From positions 6,782,679 through 6,846,678 of the forward strand of contig OZ022588.1 in the NCBI GenBank assembly GCA_963669155.1: 64,000 nt of DNA, given 5' to 3'. The position numbers and the translations under genes are program-made. This document shows, in pieces, positions 1-12,099 of this stretch (its first letter is position 1; every line of letters begins with the position of its first letter). This DNA is from Arbacia lixula (lineage: Eukaryota; Echinodermata; Echinoidea; Arbacioida; Arbaciidae). The notes beneath the pieces were generated by a model. It was given only the letters and a program-made list of their open reading frames with translations, was not told the origin of the DNA and did no database searches.

Positions 1-588
1 CGGTGTGCCATTATTGTGAAAATAAATGCCTTAAAGTTTCCCTTCATCTGTTCAAGCAAATAAGTCACGCAATTGAAATCAGTAAAGGACAAAATCATGT
101 AATACAGAATGATATCTGGATCAAGTATATTTATTTAAGAAACGTTAGTAATATGTATGGAGAGAAAGTAGAAAGTAGAGATAAATGTGAGATAACCATG
201 TAATGTTCAGAACAATACTGAAGGGAGGAGGTAAGTATCACATTATGTCTACAATGAAAAGAAGATACGTAGAATAAAGAGGATAAGTGTGAGTGCATGC
301 ATGTTGAGTGTGTATGAGCATGGTATGCGCGAAGTATTTTGTCTGCTCTTATTAAACTGGCAGTTTCTTATCCTCTTCTGAACTTCCCCCTCTCTTCCCT
401 TTGTCCTCCTCCACCTCCCATGCATACTTCATCTCTCTCGTTTCTACTCTCTCGATGTTGTGCATAATGCGTATGTGTCCACAATAATTACATGTATGTG
501 AGTAAATAAGCGTACGTTGGTGTGTGTATGTGTATAGAATAGAAAGCAAGTTCAGTAAGATGGTTGTTGTTGCTGATGTGTGTATGTA

Positions 589-625
<37 letters not shown>

Positions 626-1320
626 CTACTTATACTCATCGTTCACTCTGTTAAAATAAATGACTTCCTTACCTAAATGTCACCTTCTTTGCTATTGCTC
701 CATTTAAAGAGATTTTCCTCGCACCGTTTGTCTCGCTCTAAACCACGCCTATTGTCACTTCACCCCTTCTATTCAACCCCACCCCTCTCCTCTTCACTCT
801 CTCATCGTGTAGTATGTTACCTCTCCACACTAGATATAATCTTGTCCCCCTCCTTCTCTCCCCCTGTCACGTACATAGCCACGCCGTGAGGATGTTAGCA
901 TTGCATCTAAATACGAATGGAACAATCTTCATGTTTATGGTAGGGAGAGATACAGCGTTTTAATCGCATTGCAGTTATTTCTATCGATCGGGCCTCCATC
1001 GTATCAAGAACATTATATAAATCAATCCTGTGAAACAGTGTTACCACCGCTATCCCTTACAACATTACAATGTGTCCATGCAGATTGGCAATTTTTTAAA
1101 CACGCGTATTAATTTTACCATGTCTACGGTTTCTGCCGTACAGGGGAAACAACTCATGACCAAAGTTTTTGAATCTAAAATCGAAATGCCAAACCAATTA
1201 AACCAGATGCACAAACATAATTACTTTATAATCAAGTCGCGTAATACAACATAGATACCCCCGAAATTAATAAAGATGCACTTGTGAAGGAGAGCAAATA
1301 TTAAAAAGAGCTATACATAA
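1..1320. other. Non-coding spacer with a TG microsatellite
   Basis: No gene could be supported. A (TG)n tract lies at about 575-622, preceded by TGTA-rich sequence. The open frames here are short, low complexity and carry no domain. Confidence 0.6.
577..622. repeat. (TG)n microsatellite
   Basis: Uninterrupted alternating TG ending at 621, flanked by TGTATGTA. The Thr/His-rich minus-strand frame across it is an artefact of the repeat. Confidence 0.9.
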
Positions 1321-3130
1321 GTAGGCTGATACCAGTGCAACTATAAGACATAAGACGTGTAATATACATATGAGTTATAAGAGTACATACCATCGGTATT
1401 TATGAACTGTAATAAAATAAGAGATGACAAGACGGAATGTCAAACATTATTTTTAACTATTGATGAACTGTATCGCATTTATCCCTGTCCTTCTTCAAGA
1501 AATCATTTTGTAATAAATAAAACCGTATACATGTACATCATCTCACGAGTGTGATGTCCTAAAACATACATTCCCAACCGGGGTACTGGTTGTGCAATAA
1601 ACGGGATGTTGTGTAAACATGAAATAAAATTTAAATATACAAAATTTTGTCCCTTTTCAACTGACTAGAGTGCACTGTTGTAATAGTAGAGTACATGATT
1701 TCAATCAATTTAGTACGTTTAAACATAAGAACTGCAACAGAATAAATGCATTAATCGACCAGCAAATCATAACAAAAAGTGTTTTCTTACAATGTTCATG
1801 GAAATAAACATAGAGGGGAAAACTTAGACATCAGTTTGTGATGAATCTTATACATTAAGTATGCTGATACCAGTGCAAACATGATCTTTTTTTTGTCGAA
1901 CAAATCTTCACATAAGACGTGTTATGTACATGAGAGTTATATCATCGGATCAGCACATTAACGTTGAATAAATATTGAGCATAAATAAATGGATGACAAG
2001 ACGGAATGTCAAACATTATTTTGAACGTTTGATGAACTGTATCGGATTTATCTCTGTTCATCTTCTTTAAGAAATAATTTTCTACTGAATAAACCCGTAT
2101 ACATCATATTTTAACGGCAACTGCTATTTGTCTATAATGGGCAGAATATAGACCGAATTCTGTACAGTGATGTTATAAATGTGGAAGGGTGCTGTCCAGG
2201 ATGGCCGAGAATGAACAATTGTCATGGTACAGAATGCAAAATTCAGCACACTTACACAAGTGGATATATACGAGAGAATGTCTTGAAAGTTCGGTTCGAC
2301 GGTCACGACTCTGCAACTGTACCACTCTGTAACTATACTACCCTTCTACTCATTCCAGATAAATAATTTTATGTGGTCTGTCTCTTTTTACCCCAAACAA
2401 GATTCACAAGAGGGAAAAGTCAAGAAAGAAAGAAAGAAAGAAAGAAGGATATGCAACACACATCGGAGTGTTTTGGGAAACGGAGAAGGATGTTAGGAAC
2501 AAGGAGCTCAGTCATATTAAGAAAGAGGTTATACTGGGACTGGAGAAAATCAAGATAAGACGCCAGCTGAAAGGGTTGAATAACGGTGTAAGGTTGAAAG
2601 TTATAAACAAGAGGGAAGGGGAGCGAGCGAGGGGTTTGATCGACAAAACAAAGTCAAATGAAAGCGATGGACCTTTAAGCAAGCAATTAAAAAGAGAACA
2701 AGCTAGCAAATTGTGTAGCTTACGTTACTCTTTGCAAAATAGTCTTTACATTAACATGTGCAATAATAATGAACGATTTCATAGACAGTCAAGCATAGAA
2801 TAAGACATGATAATACATCAAATATCTCACCCAAAACGCGTGTCAATATCACGAGTGTGATGTCCTAAAGCATACATTCCCAACCGGAGTACTGGTTGTG
2901 CAATAAACGGGATGCTGGGTAAACATGAAATACTGTAATATGTCCCTTTGTAACTGAGTTCGAGTTCACTTTCGTAATAGTGTAGTATGTGTTTTCACAC
3001 AAACGAGTACGTTTATACATAAGAACTGCAACATAATATATGCATCAATCGACAAGCATATCATAACAAAAGTTCTTTCCTATAATGATCCTGGAAATAA
3101 ATATAGAGGGGAAAAGGTAAACATGACTTT
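1321..3130. repeat. Interrupted tandem duplication downstream of the helicase gene
   Basis: Two blocks recur. Block A is at 1321-1525 and again at about 1857-2105; for example GATGACAAGACGGAATGTC starts at 1423 and at 1992. Block B is at 1543-1850 and again at 2850-3145; for example CACGAGTGTGATGTCCTAAA starts at 1543 and at 2850. The first copy is continuous A-B. In the second copy A and B are separated by about 740 bp of unrelated sequence (about 2108-2848) with a (GAAA)n tract. The simplest reading is a tandem duplication of about 0.55 kb followed by an insertion into the second copy. Confidence 0.8.
2108..2848. other. Unique insert splitting the second duplicate copy
   Basis: Sequence absent from the equivalent position of the first copy. 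It holds a (GAAA)n microsatellite at about 2424-2448 and short open frames without recognisable domains. No terminal inverted repeat is evident by eye, so the insertion mechanism is unknown. Confidence 0.5.
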
Positions 3131-3170
3131 GTGAGGATAATCACACAAACAACCAACACATAAAATTCAT

Positions 3171-5732
3171 TTAATCACTCTCGCCGTCAGTTCCAACTAC
3201 TGCTTCTGCAAATTCATCATCTGACCACTCATCTGAATCATAATCTAATGCACTATCCAGGGCTGCACTATCAGAAAACCAGGTTGCCTCCGTATCAAAA
3301 TCTGATCTACCAAGTGCTGAACGGTAGATATCCCAAGCTCTCCTGGCTACGTTAGAACTGAAAAAACAATACCTCTTCATGAATTCTCTTCTCGAGAGCT
3401 TTACATTAACATCTTTTAGAATCTTGTTGATTGTACTCTCCGGAAGTCCGCTTGCTATATCTTTCCCACTGTACAAAAAGTCTGGATTTTCCCTTACCAG
3501 ATCATCTTTCAAACATTGAAGACTCAGTTGCAATTTGTCTACTTTGTCTACTGACGGTATATCAAGAGGAAGCTCTACACTAACTACTTCACTTGGTGCG
3601 CTCATGCATTGACGCGCAATATTTTCAAAATGTGGGGTAGTGGCCTCACACGTGACCCCATCACACGAACATTTAGATGCACATACATCACAGCAACTGT
3701 GCATTGGCATAACATTAATTGAATGACCAAAGTTTTGCCTAATAGTGTGTCTCCTGCAGTCATTGCTACGGACAAAGTTGTCCATAGACTTTGACACAAC
3801 ACGTCCTGCGACGTCACCCGGTTTTTGAATAAGTATTGAAAGACACATGTTCCCATCCCTCCCAACCCTCCCTGCCATCTGGAGATAATCATCGAGATCA
3901 CTAGGCCTACCAAAAATAATACAAGTATGTGCTCCCTTTACATTCACCCCCATTCCAAAGGCAATGGTAGCAAACAACACTCTAATCTTTCCATCATCCT
4001 TTGCAAAGTCTTCGATAATGGATTCCTGTACATCACTCTCCGTGTTTGTATGGTACATGTCAAATAAATGCATAGAACTAGGCATCTCACTGCTAAATAG
4101 TGCATATAACTCGGAAACAACTTTTCTAGAATGACAGTACACAATAACACGGTCACAATTTTTACGTTTTTCCTTCAGTTCATCAATCAAAAACTTGAAT
4201 ATTAGATCAATGTCTTGGCTCCTTGTCTTTAAAACCACGTGTTTTAAGTTGGGATTGTCAGGGGATGCCAAGATGAGCACATAGTTGTGCATTCCCAAGC
4301 TTTCTGCGATTCTTCCTCTAATGTCTTTTGTTGCCGTTGCTGTAAGAGAAACTAGGGGAACTCGTGGAATTGCAGATCTGATGTCTCCTAGGTCGCCATA
4401 GCTTGCACGGAAGGCCTTGGTCTTTCCTGATGACTGCCCCCTGAAAAGACGGACAACAAATGGATGTTTGTTAAAATGACAGTATTTTAACTCTTTGTAC
4501 AGTATGCCGCACACACCCCTTGCGGCGCATTAGTTTGGAGGGTGCAGTTCTTATCTGTTCTGTTCACTTTGTGTTGCATATCGATGGCTATAACTTTCTA
4601 CGTGATTGTTAATTTGTTATCTCTGAAAATGATAGGCACAAAAGTTAAAGATAAATAAATCATCATTCTGATCGTGTAATTTGATTCATATTTTGAAATG
4701 GCTAATATTAACGTTATATCGCCTGTACAGGAAACGTTCAACATTTGACATGATCTTATCATTCTTCATTTCGTAGAGTAGAACTTACACCAGCTCCAGC
4801 TGTAATAAAGTCGTTTAGGTCATGATATAAGCGTTCTATTGGAACCAGAAACACCATCCTTGTTCAGACAAAAAGAAGGCAAACTTCAGTTTGTAAAGAG
4901 GTGTTTTACACGATAAGTAAGAGCTCGCCCATAATACGCACAAAACACCTTCTCAGAGCAATGACACCAATGTTTTAAGAAATAAGCGTCTTGTGATGGC
5001 ATGAAACTCTACATACACCGCGTAGTCACGAAGAGCAAGATATGAGGTTCATATCATTCACCGTGCTATTACACCACCAAGCCCACACGAAAATCTATCA
5101 TTTTACATAAATAGATGAATATACATGAATATGACGATCACATACAAGAGCAATACTGTCCAATAAACATTTTTTTGTCCGTTTTTAATAACATTAACGT
5201 ACATATTGAATGGGTGCATTTTTATGAAAACTCACCATTTGGTAACGCAGTGACTTTCATCCACAAATACTCCACAAATCCGCTGCTGCACATAGTCCGA
5301 CTTTAGAAATTCTTTGCCACTTTCTCCTGTTAGGAATTCTGGTGATGTAAACAACAAGGAGAAGTGCCCAGTTGAAATTTTCTTCCGGACTTCATCGGTT
5401 AATCCGCCGCTGATATCCTCTGCGTCAATTCCAAGATTTCTCACGGTGTCAAGTTGGTCTTGGATGAGCGCTTTCAATGGCATGACAATTATTGCGAAAT
5501 GAGGAGTGTCATGATTTTGAAGAAAATCACAACAGAAAGGTGCTGCTTGAAAAATGATACTCTTCCCGAAACCCGTCGGTAGACTAACGAAGAGATCGTG
5601 TCCTTTTAGAAATGAGTATAATGCTTTCTCTTGTTGAGATTTCAAATGTGTCAGTCCAAGTTTCTTGCATGCGAATATAAGAGACTCGTTTACTCTTTGA
5701 TCAGGATGAGAAGGTGGGGCACAAGTAGCCAT
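3171..5732 (-). CDS. RecQ-type superfamily 2 DNA helicase, two exons
   Basis: Predicted ATP-dependent 3'-5' DNA helicase of the RecQ family. Exon 1 is 5732-5236 and exon 2 is 4440-3171, joined through the intron 5235-4441 (donor TG|GTGAGT, acceptor TTTTCAG|GG), giving 588 residues. Seen in order: Walker A LPTGFGKS (51-58), DESH in place of DEAH (158-161), LTATAT motif III (198-203), VIVYCHSRK (264-272), FATIAFGMGVN motif V (323-333), QMAGRVGRDG arginine-finger motif VI (353-362), and a RecQ zinc module with C394-R-R, C415/C416 and C419. The splice rejoins W166-G167 of the conserved block after DESH, which supports the intron call. The C-terminal ~160 residues are unlike anything I recognise and end in an acidic tail (DSDEWSDDEF). 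There is no exonuclease, HRDC or clear winged-helix domain, so it is shorter than WRN, BLM or RECQ1. It may be a multicopy or transposon-linked RecQ rather than a housekeeping ortholog. No inactivating mutation was seen. Confidence 0.88.
4441..5235 (-). other. Intron of the RecQ-type helicase gene
   Basis: This 795-bp interval separates the exon carrying Walker A and DESH from the exon starting GQSSGK. It is AT-rich, with no conserved coding sequence. Both edges have good splice consensus on the minus strand. Confidence 0.8.
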
Positions 5733-5857
5733 ATCAAACGAATAAGTTCCAGAAACTAAACTTATGCGAAGATGAAATTAAATACTTCCTTCGATACTTC
5801 CTTCAAGAAGAACAACTCGGTAGACCGAGCGAGCGAGAACGGAATGTTTACATACAT

Positions 5858-6306
5858 GCGCGAGCCGAACATTGTTTTCCTGGAAATTCAAGCACTTTGG
5901 ACATAGTCTAACATCACAGATGAGGCTGGTGATTCTCTTTCATCATCACTAACACACGAGACCCGTCCGAAAGTTTATTTACAATGTACTTGCAATGCCT
6001 TGTTAACCGGCCGGTAGTCTGTCGTGACATACTATGTGTTGTGTGTAAGGTAATTGGATCTTTCAAATATTAGTTTCGTGTTTCTATATAAAAAAATGTT
6101 TCTGAATGAAAACAGTTTTCATGACAACTGGTTCAAATATTCAGGTCTTAACGTAGTAAATCACCCATCGTCGTGCAATTTTCATGACGGAAAGAGCGCA
6201 TTTGTGTCTGATAAAATAGACTAGCAAAACTCCGATTTGTTAGGCCGGTGATTCTCTTTCGTGATTGCAATGTACCGCCCGGTCTTCACAGCAACACTGG
6301 ATATGT

Positions 6307-6342
<36 letters not shown>

Positions 6343-6656
6343 CCATCCCCACCCCACTTTTAAAAACACACCATGCGCATTCACACCCGTTTTACAAACT
6401 CATCGAGCCGAACGTTGTTTTCCTGGAAATTCAAGCACTTTGCACCTAGTCTGTCATTACATACCATATGTCGTGCAGAAGGAAATCAAATGTTTCAAGT
6501 ATTAGTTTCATTTTTTTTTTTGCTGGACTGTTTCTGCATAAAAAATATAGTATGACAACTGATTTAAATATTCAGGTTGTTACGTAGTAAATCATTCATC
6601 ATCGTGCGTGTTTCATTACGCAAAGAGCATATTTGTGTCTGATAACATAGACTAGC
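5858..6656. repeat. Rearranged local duplication upstream of the helicase
   Basis: Two related copies lie in tandem. GAGCCGAAC.TTGTTTTCC occurs at 5861 and 6405, and TTTGTGTCTGATAA at 6201 and 6630. The GTGATTCTCTTTC block (5930 and 6249) sits in a different order in the two copies, so the duplication was followed by rearrangement. The second copy also contains an (AC)n tract at 6308-6342. Confidence 0.7.
6308..6342. repeat. (AC)n microsatellite
   Basis: Continuous alternating AC in the second copy of the local duplication. Confidence 0.9.
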
Positions 6657-6812
6657 CTACGCGGGACCGCATGCCCCAGCCCGATTCAAACCGAACTGAT
6701 GGACGGTCACTGCGTCCAATCAGAGCGGGTATTTCGTACGTGGGCGCGGTCTCGCCTAATGGCTCCCCTTCCAAATTTCGAGGGAGATCCGAGCAAATTG
6801 CCTAGACGTTTT

Positions 6813-7028
6813 TTCTCCGGGCTGGCAATTCTCGGCGATCGCGCGATCACTCGATATCGTTGCGCTGAGTTTCGTCGCGCGTGTTTGTGTACGAATCCGG
6901 GCTGATAAAAGACGTCTATATCTTCTCCGGGCTGGCAATTCTCGGCGATCGCGCGATCACTCGATATCGTTGCGCTGAGTTTCGTCGCGCGTGTTTGTGT
7001 ACGAATCCGGGCTGATAAAAGACGTCTA
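6813..7028. repeat. Direct tandem duplication of a ~110-bp CpG-rich unit
   Basis: Positions 6813-6918 recur without visible change at 6923-7028 (offset 110). The unit is CpG-rich (GGCGATCGCGCGATCACTCG) and ends GACGTCTA. The identity of the two copies suggests a recent event. The long minus-strand open frame across it is explained by the repeat. Confidence 0.9.
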
Positions 7029-7059
7029 GAACCTAGACTATACTGATACTGCACTGGCG

Positions 7060-7220
7060 CGGCCGGTGTCGTAGGCGAATTGGCCTCCCAGGCGATTTGG
7101 TCTCCCAGCTGCCTGCGGACGGATACGCCTGGTCGAAAAAGCAGGCGAACCTGCCCGCGGTCGGATTCGCCTGGGCACGCGGACCAATTCGGCGCTAGGG
7201 GGCGGACCAATTCGCCGGGT
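7060..7220 (+). repeat. Left GC-rich terminal module of the outer element
   Basis: Inverted copy of 17300-17462. It contains repeated (T/C)AGGCGA(A/T)TTGG words and many CpGs, in contrast with the AT-rich surroundings. Confidence 0.75.
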
Positions 7221-7460
7221 CGCGCGCTTTCCCAATACACACACTTGTGTGTAAAAGTGTATGTAGTCTGAATTTCAGACCCACGTCTGCTGGGCCCCTT
7301 AACATAAAGAAAGGTTAGCGATTAATCGCTATTTTTCAATCAAGCGCTAATAGTGATTAATCGCTAAAATCCGTAACATAAAGCCCCTCTCTAATCAAAC
7401 GCTATTAGCGCTTGATTCGTTGCAATCAATCGCTAATCCATGAAAATAGCGTTTGATCGA

Positions 7461-8977
7461 TTAACATTTTGTTTTTCATGATGTGACTGACGGTATAGCC
7501 TAGCGATTTTCTTGCATGTTAGCTGTTGTGTGACCGTCCGACCGCCGTAAGTTCGCTGCACGAAACCATCAAAACTACGACCGTAAGTATCTAAATATTG
7601 CATGTTTACCCGAGTATGTCATTTTGTCATGATATCTTGTGCCAATGGATATTGAAATTAGTATTTAAGTAGTCCTCAGTGCTAATGATTAACGGATTTA
7701 TGATGATGAAAGTAGTTTTTGTCAACACGATTTACGGTAGTGCCGATTTTGTATGTGATTCATCGCAGCAGCAAATTCACTGCGGCATTCACCGCCATAG
7801 CACTTCCTAGCCCACCGTGTCCCCAGAGTTCAGGCAGGCCGTGCGTGTGGTTTTACGCTGTAGATATATGTGCGTAGTTGAAACATCGTTAATTGCGTTG
7901 CTAATGGTATGTCTACACTATTAATAATATTATTACTTAGGAACTAGCTTTGACTATGTAGATAGAGACGTACACAATGCATTACCAGTCATAATTCTGA
8001 AATTAATTCGACTTAATCTATCCTTTGTGTATTGAGGGTTTATTTGATGAATTGATGAATTTGATGAATTTACTGCTCAAAAATGACTGTCTCTGAATCT
8101 GCATGACTCAAGACCTACTACAATTTCTGTAACTGCACTAGCTCTACTGCACTGTCAGCAGTTGAACTTGCATTTATGCCTATAGTGTGGGAGTATGGCT
8201 CTCCATGCATGGCCTCTACATTTTAATTTCATCACACTTACATGGAGTAAACCAAGTTTTAGGCCCTGTACTACTTCAGTATAACCGATAGAGTATTCGA
8301 TGGGATGGTTCAAACTGCACAGACCAGACACACACATTAACAATTTGCTTTATCACCGACTATGGCAGTCATGGCAGTACATGTATGTGGGCGCATCAAC
8401 CGTGCAATAATTAAGTAGAGTCTAGCACATTTTGAATGCATGTCGGGGAAACAATTTGCATTAAAAAGATCAATCTTCAGAGTTATTACAGAAATGCCAA
8501 GTCTCCTACATTACCCGGTAGGCGTGCGACTCCTGCATTAGAGGTTGCTCTCATGCTGCATGACTCCCAGCAACTGTTTTCTCACGCATTTACAGCCTGC
8601 CAGAGACAGGAAAAAATGATGTTCAACTTTCCTGTACCAACCAGTGAATTTATACTTTGTGCCATTTAACTGGTGATCACATATTTAGCATGCATGGAGG
8701 CCTACGTTTATGCATGCGTAAGTACATGTACATCCCGAGAGCTTGTCATTGCACACTAAAAAATGAAATCCCACCACTACCATCCCCCTCCCCTCCTTCT
8801 GCTTAGTGACTCGAGACGGTTTTGAAATGGATCATATTTTTCTACAACTTATGACCTGCACGCAATCACATCTATAGTTGGCATCTCTGTTATTGTAACA
8901 TATTGAGCTTTGTAGTTGTCTACATGGTGACTATCACCATTCTAAATATCTAAATGGGTCTGTCTACAGTAAAGCCA
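7461..8977. other. Internal transposon sequence, no supported gene
   Basis: Moderately AT-rich sequence inside the nested transposon. Open frames are short, and I recognised no domain on either strand. Confidence 0.5.
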
Positions 8978-9466
8978 TTAAAGGGATATTTTTTGGCACA
9001 ACTGAATCATTTGAAATTATGACCACCTTGCACCACCAAAATATGACAGATTATTGAATTAATTTCCTCCAAAATAACTTCAGCTGAAAGCCTGCTCTGA
9101 ATATTCCTAAACTAAGCCTGTACAAATTTTCTGAAGTCTACAAAACCATGTAAAGTGCAAATCAATACATTGCTTTGATATTTTATTATTATTGAAACTT
9201 GCTGAAAGTTACTTGCCCTCAAATGATCCACATTTCGAGTAATAAGTGATTAAATCACAAATCCTTGAAATGTTCGGGCCGAACATTTTGAGGATTTAAT
9301 CATTAATCATTAATTACTCCATATGTGGATCATTTGAGGGCAGATAACTTTCAGCAAGCCTGTAAAATAGACAGTACATGAATTTAAGACCATTGGCAAG
9401 AAGATTGCTAACAATTACATTTTGAAGGCCTTTTTGCCTTCCCAGTACAGTATATGCCCTTTAAGA
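8978..9466. mobile_element. MITE with AAAGGG ends and a strong internal hairpin
   Basis: The ends TTAAAGGGATAT (left) and, reverse complement, TTAAAGGGCATAT (right) form short terminal inverted repeats. The middle, 9198-9358, is a long imperfect palindrome. Confidence 0.6.
9198..9358. repeat. 161-bp imperfect palindrome
   Basis: CTTGCTGAAAGTTA at 9198 pairs with TAACTTTCAGCAAG ending at 9358. The arms also share CCCTCAAATGATCCACAT and meet at TGTTCGGGCCGAACA. It would fold into a long hairpin as RNA. Confidence 0.85.
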
Positions 9467-10390
9467 GACCATAAAAAATAATTGGAATTTAAGAGATATA
9501 TGTTACAGTAAATCTAACAGAAATGTACCCCATTACTGGAGACGGGCCCAAATATATTTTGGCTTATCTGACTTTCCATTATATTATCATAACTGCTCAG
9601 AAATGTGTGTTGAATTTCTGCACCAAACGGAAACATCAGAGTCCATTAATAGGTGGCTTATTGCTACTGGGGATTGTTACTACATGTATACCGGTAATGA
9701 AGGGTTATGGTTATAATTTAGGTCGGGTTGGGGAGGTTTTGTGTGGCTTCATCTTAATTTTGTGGCCCGATTCCTCACCTACACACTCATTGCTAGTGAG
9801 TACTCATGTGACTTTTACATGTTCATGTACATTTAAGGTGCTAAACTGCATAATTCCTATCCATTCTATATCCATACAGTATGTTCCAGTTCCTGATCGT
9901 ACGCTAGAGGCTAGAGTTGAAACCATTCAGCATGGTAACTTGGTAAGTGGAGACAATTTGTTATTAAATATTTTTGTTTACACATATCCTAATTTCCTAT
10001 CTTGGTAGACTTTAGGCTTAAATGATGAAAGTTTTCAAAATCGACAGCATTAGCCTATTGTTTGGAGGTTGGTGTTAAGATAAACAACAGAAATAAAAAC
10101 AATATTTTACCAGTCAATATCGTAGTACTATTTAACATGCAGTGGAGATTTCAATTCATTCATATATGCACTTTTAAATTTTCCCTAATTCTCTGAGGGT
10201 TCCACAGAGGTTTTATTTGTGACTGGGGAAAAAAACATTTCCATCCCACAACCCTAAACAATCAAGGTGCAATGTGTACTTTTTGGCTTTGTCAAGGATA
10301 ATGCGTTTTTCTTTAATGTTGGAGCTAACATTTCCCATACGTATTTTCAGGATTGTGATTTTTTTCTTTACTTTCTTGTCTCGTATATAA
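9467..10390. other. Internal transposon sequence with one exon-like block
   Basis: A 63-bp block at about 9880-9942 has an acceptor-like CATACAG before it and GTAAGT after it, and reads YVPVPDRTLEARVETIQHGNL. It could be an exon of the element's own gene. I do not recognise it. Confidence 0.3.
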
Positions 10391-10461
10391 AGCCAGGAGC
10401 AAGAAACCCAAGGTGGACAGAGGAGGAGACGATCATGCTCTGCACTCTTGTGAAAAACAAC
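10391..10461 (+). pseudogene. Possible Myb/SANT-like exon of the nested transposon
   Basis: Reads PGARNPRWTEEETIMLCTLV followed by KNNR, then a GT dinucleotide. RWTEEET.ML.TLV resembles the first helix of Myb/SANT-like domains (W, acidic run, hydrophobic positions), as found in the accessory protein of Harbinger transposons. The second and third helices were not found downstream, so it is either a lone exon or decayed. Confidence 0.35.
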
Positions 10462-11379
10462 AGGTTTGTAATACATGTATCAAGCTTTACTGACAGTAAA
10501 CAATTAGAAAAGTTGCTTATTCTTTGCTTTGTTATATATTGTTTTAATTTTCTAATGCAGGAAACATGTATTCTAAACAGCATTGCACAGTTAGAGAATG
10601 ATGCTGTTTAATTGTAGATGTTTTTTTAAAGCATTTGCTTTGTTTGATGCATAGCACAATTTTGTAGGTGTAGGTTTAAACAAAGTAGAACACAGGAACA
10701 CATTACATTTATAGTTTCAATCATTTACATGTACATGCAAATTTGTCAAAAATGTTGTTTTTCACAAAAATATATTTCATTTACATGTATTTTTTATTGT
10801 TTAATTGTGCCACCTCTCTCTCTTTCTCTTTCTGTCGTATCCTGTCTCTTTATCTTTCTTTGCATTTCTTTTAAATAGCTGGAGGACCAGAACCTAAGTT
10901 GAGGCCAGCTCTGGAGGCGCACTGGAGGCCATGTCGCTGTAGTCCAGACAGGAAATTGTTGGGTCCAAAGAGGCGACGACACATAATGGCAGTAATCAAA
11001 GTTGCATAGACTCACAGGTAATACAGTGTATTCAAGAAAAAACAAACAGTGTTCCCATAATTCAATGCATATGCTATGATATATTTTTCCAATTTGAGTT
11101 AAAGTATTACTTATGAAGGCAAGAAATACACAAAATGAAATACAAATGTATTTTTTTCTCCAAAGAAACCACTGCATCAACAAATCATCTGTTACAAATA
11201 GTATTGTTTCTAAGAAGTTAAGCAAGTTAAGCATGAGAGAGCATCTCACATGTGATGTCACAAATTTAAAACTTAAAAGAAACATAACTTTATTATTCCA
11301 GGTAGGGTAACAATGTGTGCATTAATTGGTATACCTCATATACATGTATTTCAAACATGGTATGTATTTCATGAACCAA

Positions 11380-11960
11380 TTAACTGTAACAGTGGGGTCA
11401 TATCGGACAGAGGTCAAAGGTCGATGACCTTTCCCAACAATTGCCTAATTTGATTTTTTTTGCAAATAAATACACATCTTATTTTCCAAGTCCCATCAAA
11501 CATAGCAGAGATAGATCACAATGTGGAGGCTTGTGATTTTTTTGGGGTAAAATCTCTTTAAGATCAAGGGAGACTAACCCCAATCAAATACATGTATTGT
11601 CAAAATTTACCATAATGTTATCTTTCTGAAAATATATATAAATCAATTCAATCAAACTTATTACAAAGGTGTATTAATTCACGGAGATAGAGTGGTGAGG
11701 CAAGAGGTCAATGAATAAAATTGGCTGAAATTGGCTCAACATATTTTTTGCGATAACTCAAAGTTCAATGATCAATTTCAACTGTATGTTGTACAAAGTT
11801 GTACAAAGTCAAGTCAGAGGATAAAGGTCACTTACCTTCTCCAAAATTATCAAATATGGCCAAAATGTTATATTTCCCCAATACTTTCAATTGCAATACA
11901 AATTAACTCAGTCTGTTTTATATCTATAATTATCCAGAGATGGATGAAGACATCACTTCC
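11380..11960. repeat. Diverged copy of the AGGTCA-rich repeat family
   Basis: Contains GAGGTCAAAGGTCGATGACC (about 11408), AAATAAATACACATC, and further GAGGTCAATGA and AAAGGTCA words. It resembles the ~165-bp units of the array at 32.3-33.6 kb but is more diverged. Confidence 0.55.
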
Positions 11961-12099
11961 TTCCAGACGATTGTGAAGCCATCGCACCCCTCCACGAAAT
12001 GATGAAGACGCTCCACCTACAACACCCCTAGATGCAAATCGCTGACATCCCAACCTCAACGGCACCCCAAAATGCACAGGAGTACAGACAAGAGCTGTA

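Noticed and set aside
3602-4156. Additional minus-strand open frames inside the helicase exon
   Set aside because: Alternative-frame shadows of the RecQ exon, without conserved motifs.
6707-7240. 177-residue minus-strand frame with internal repetition
   Set aside because: Explained by the 110-bp direct duplication plus the GC-rich terminal module. Low stop density comes from high GC.
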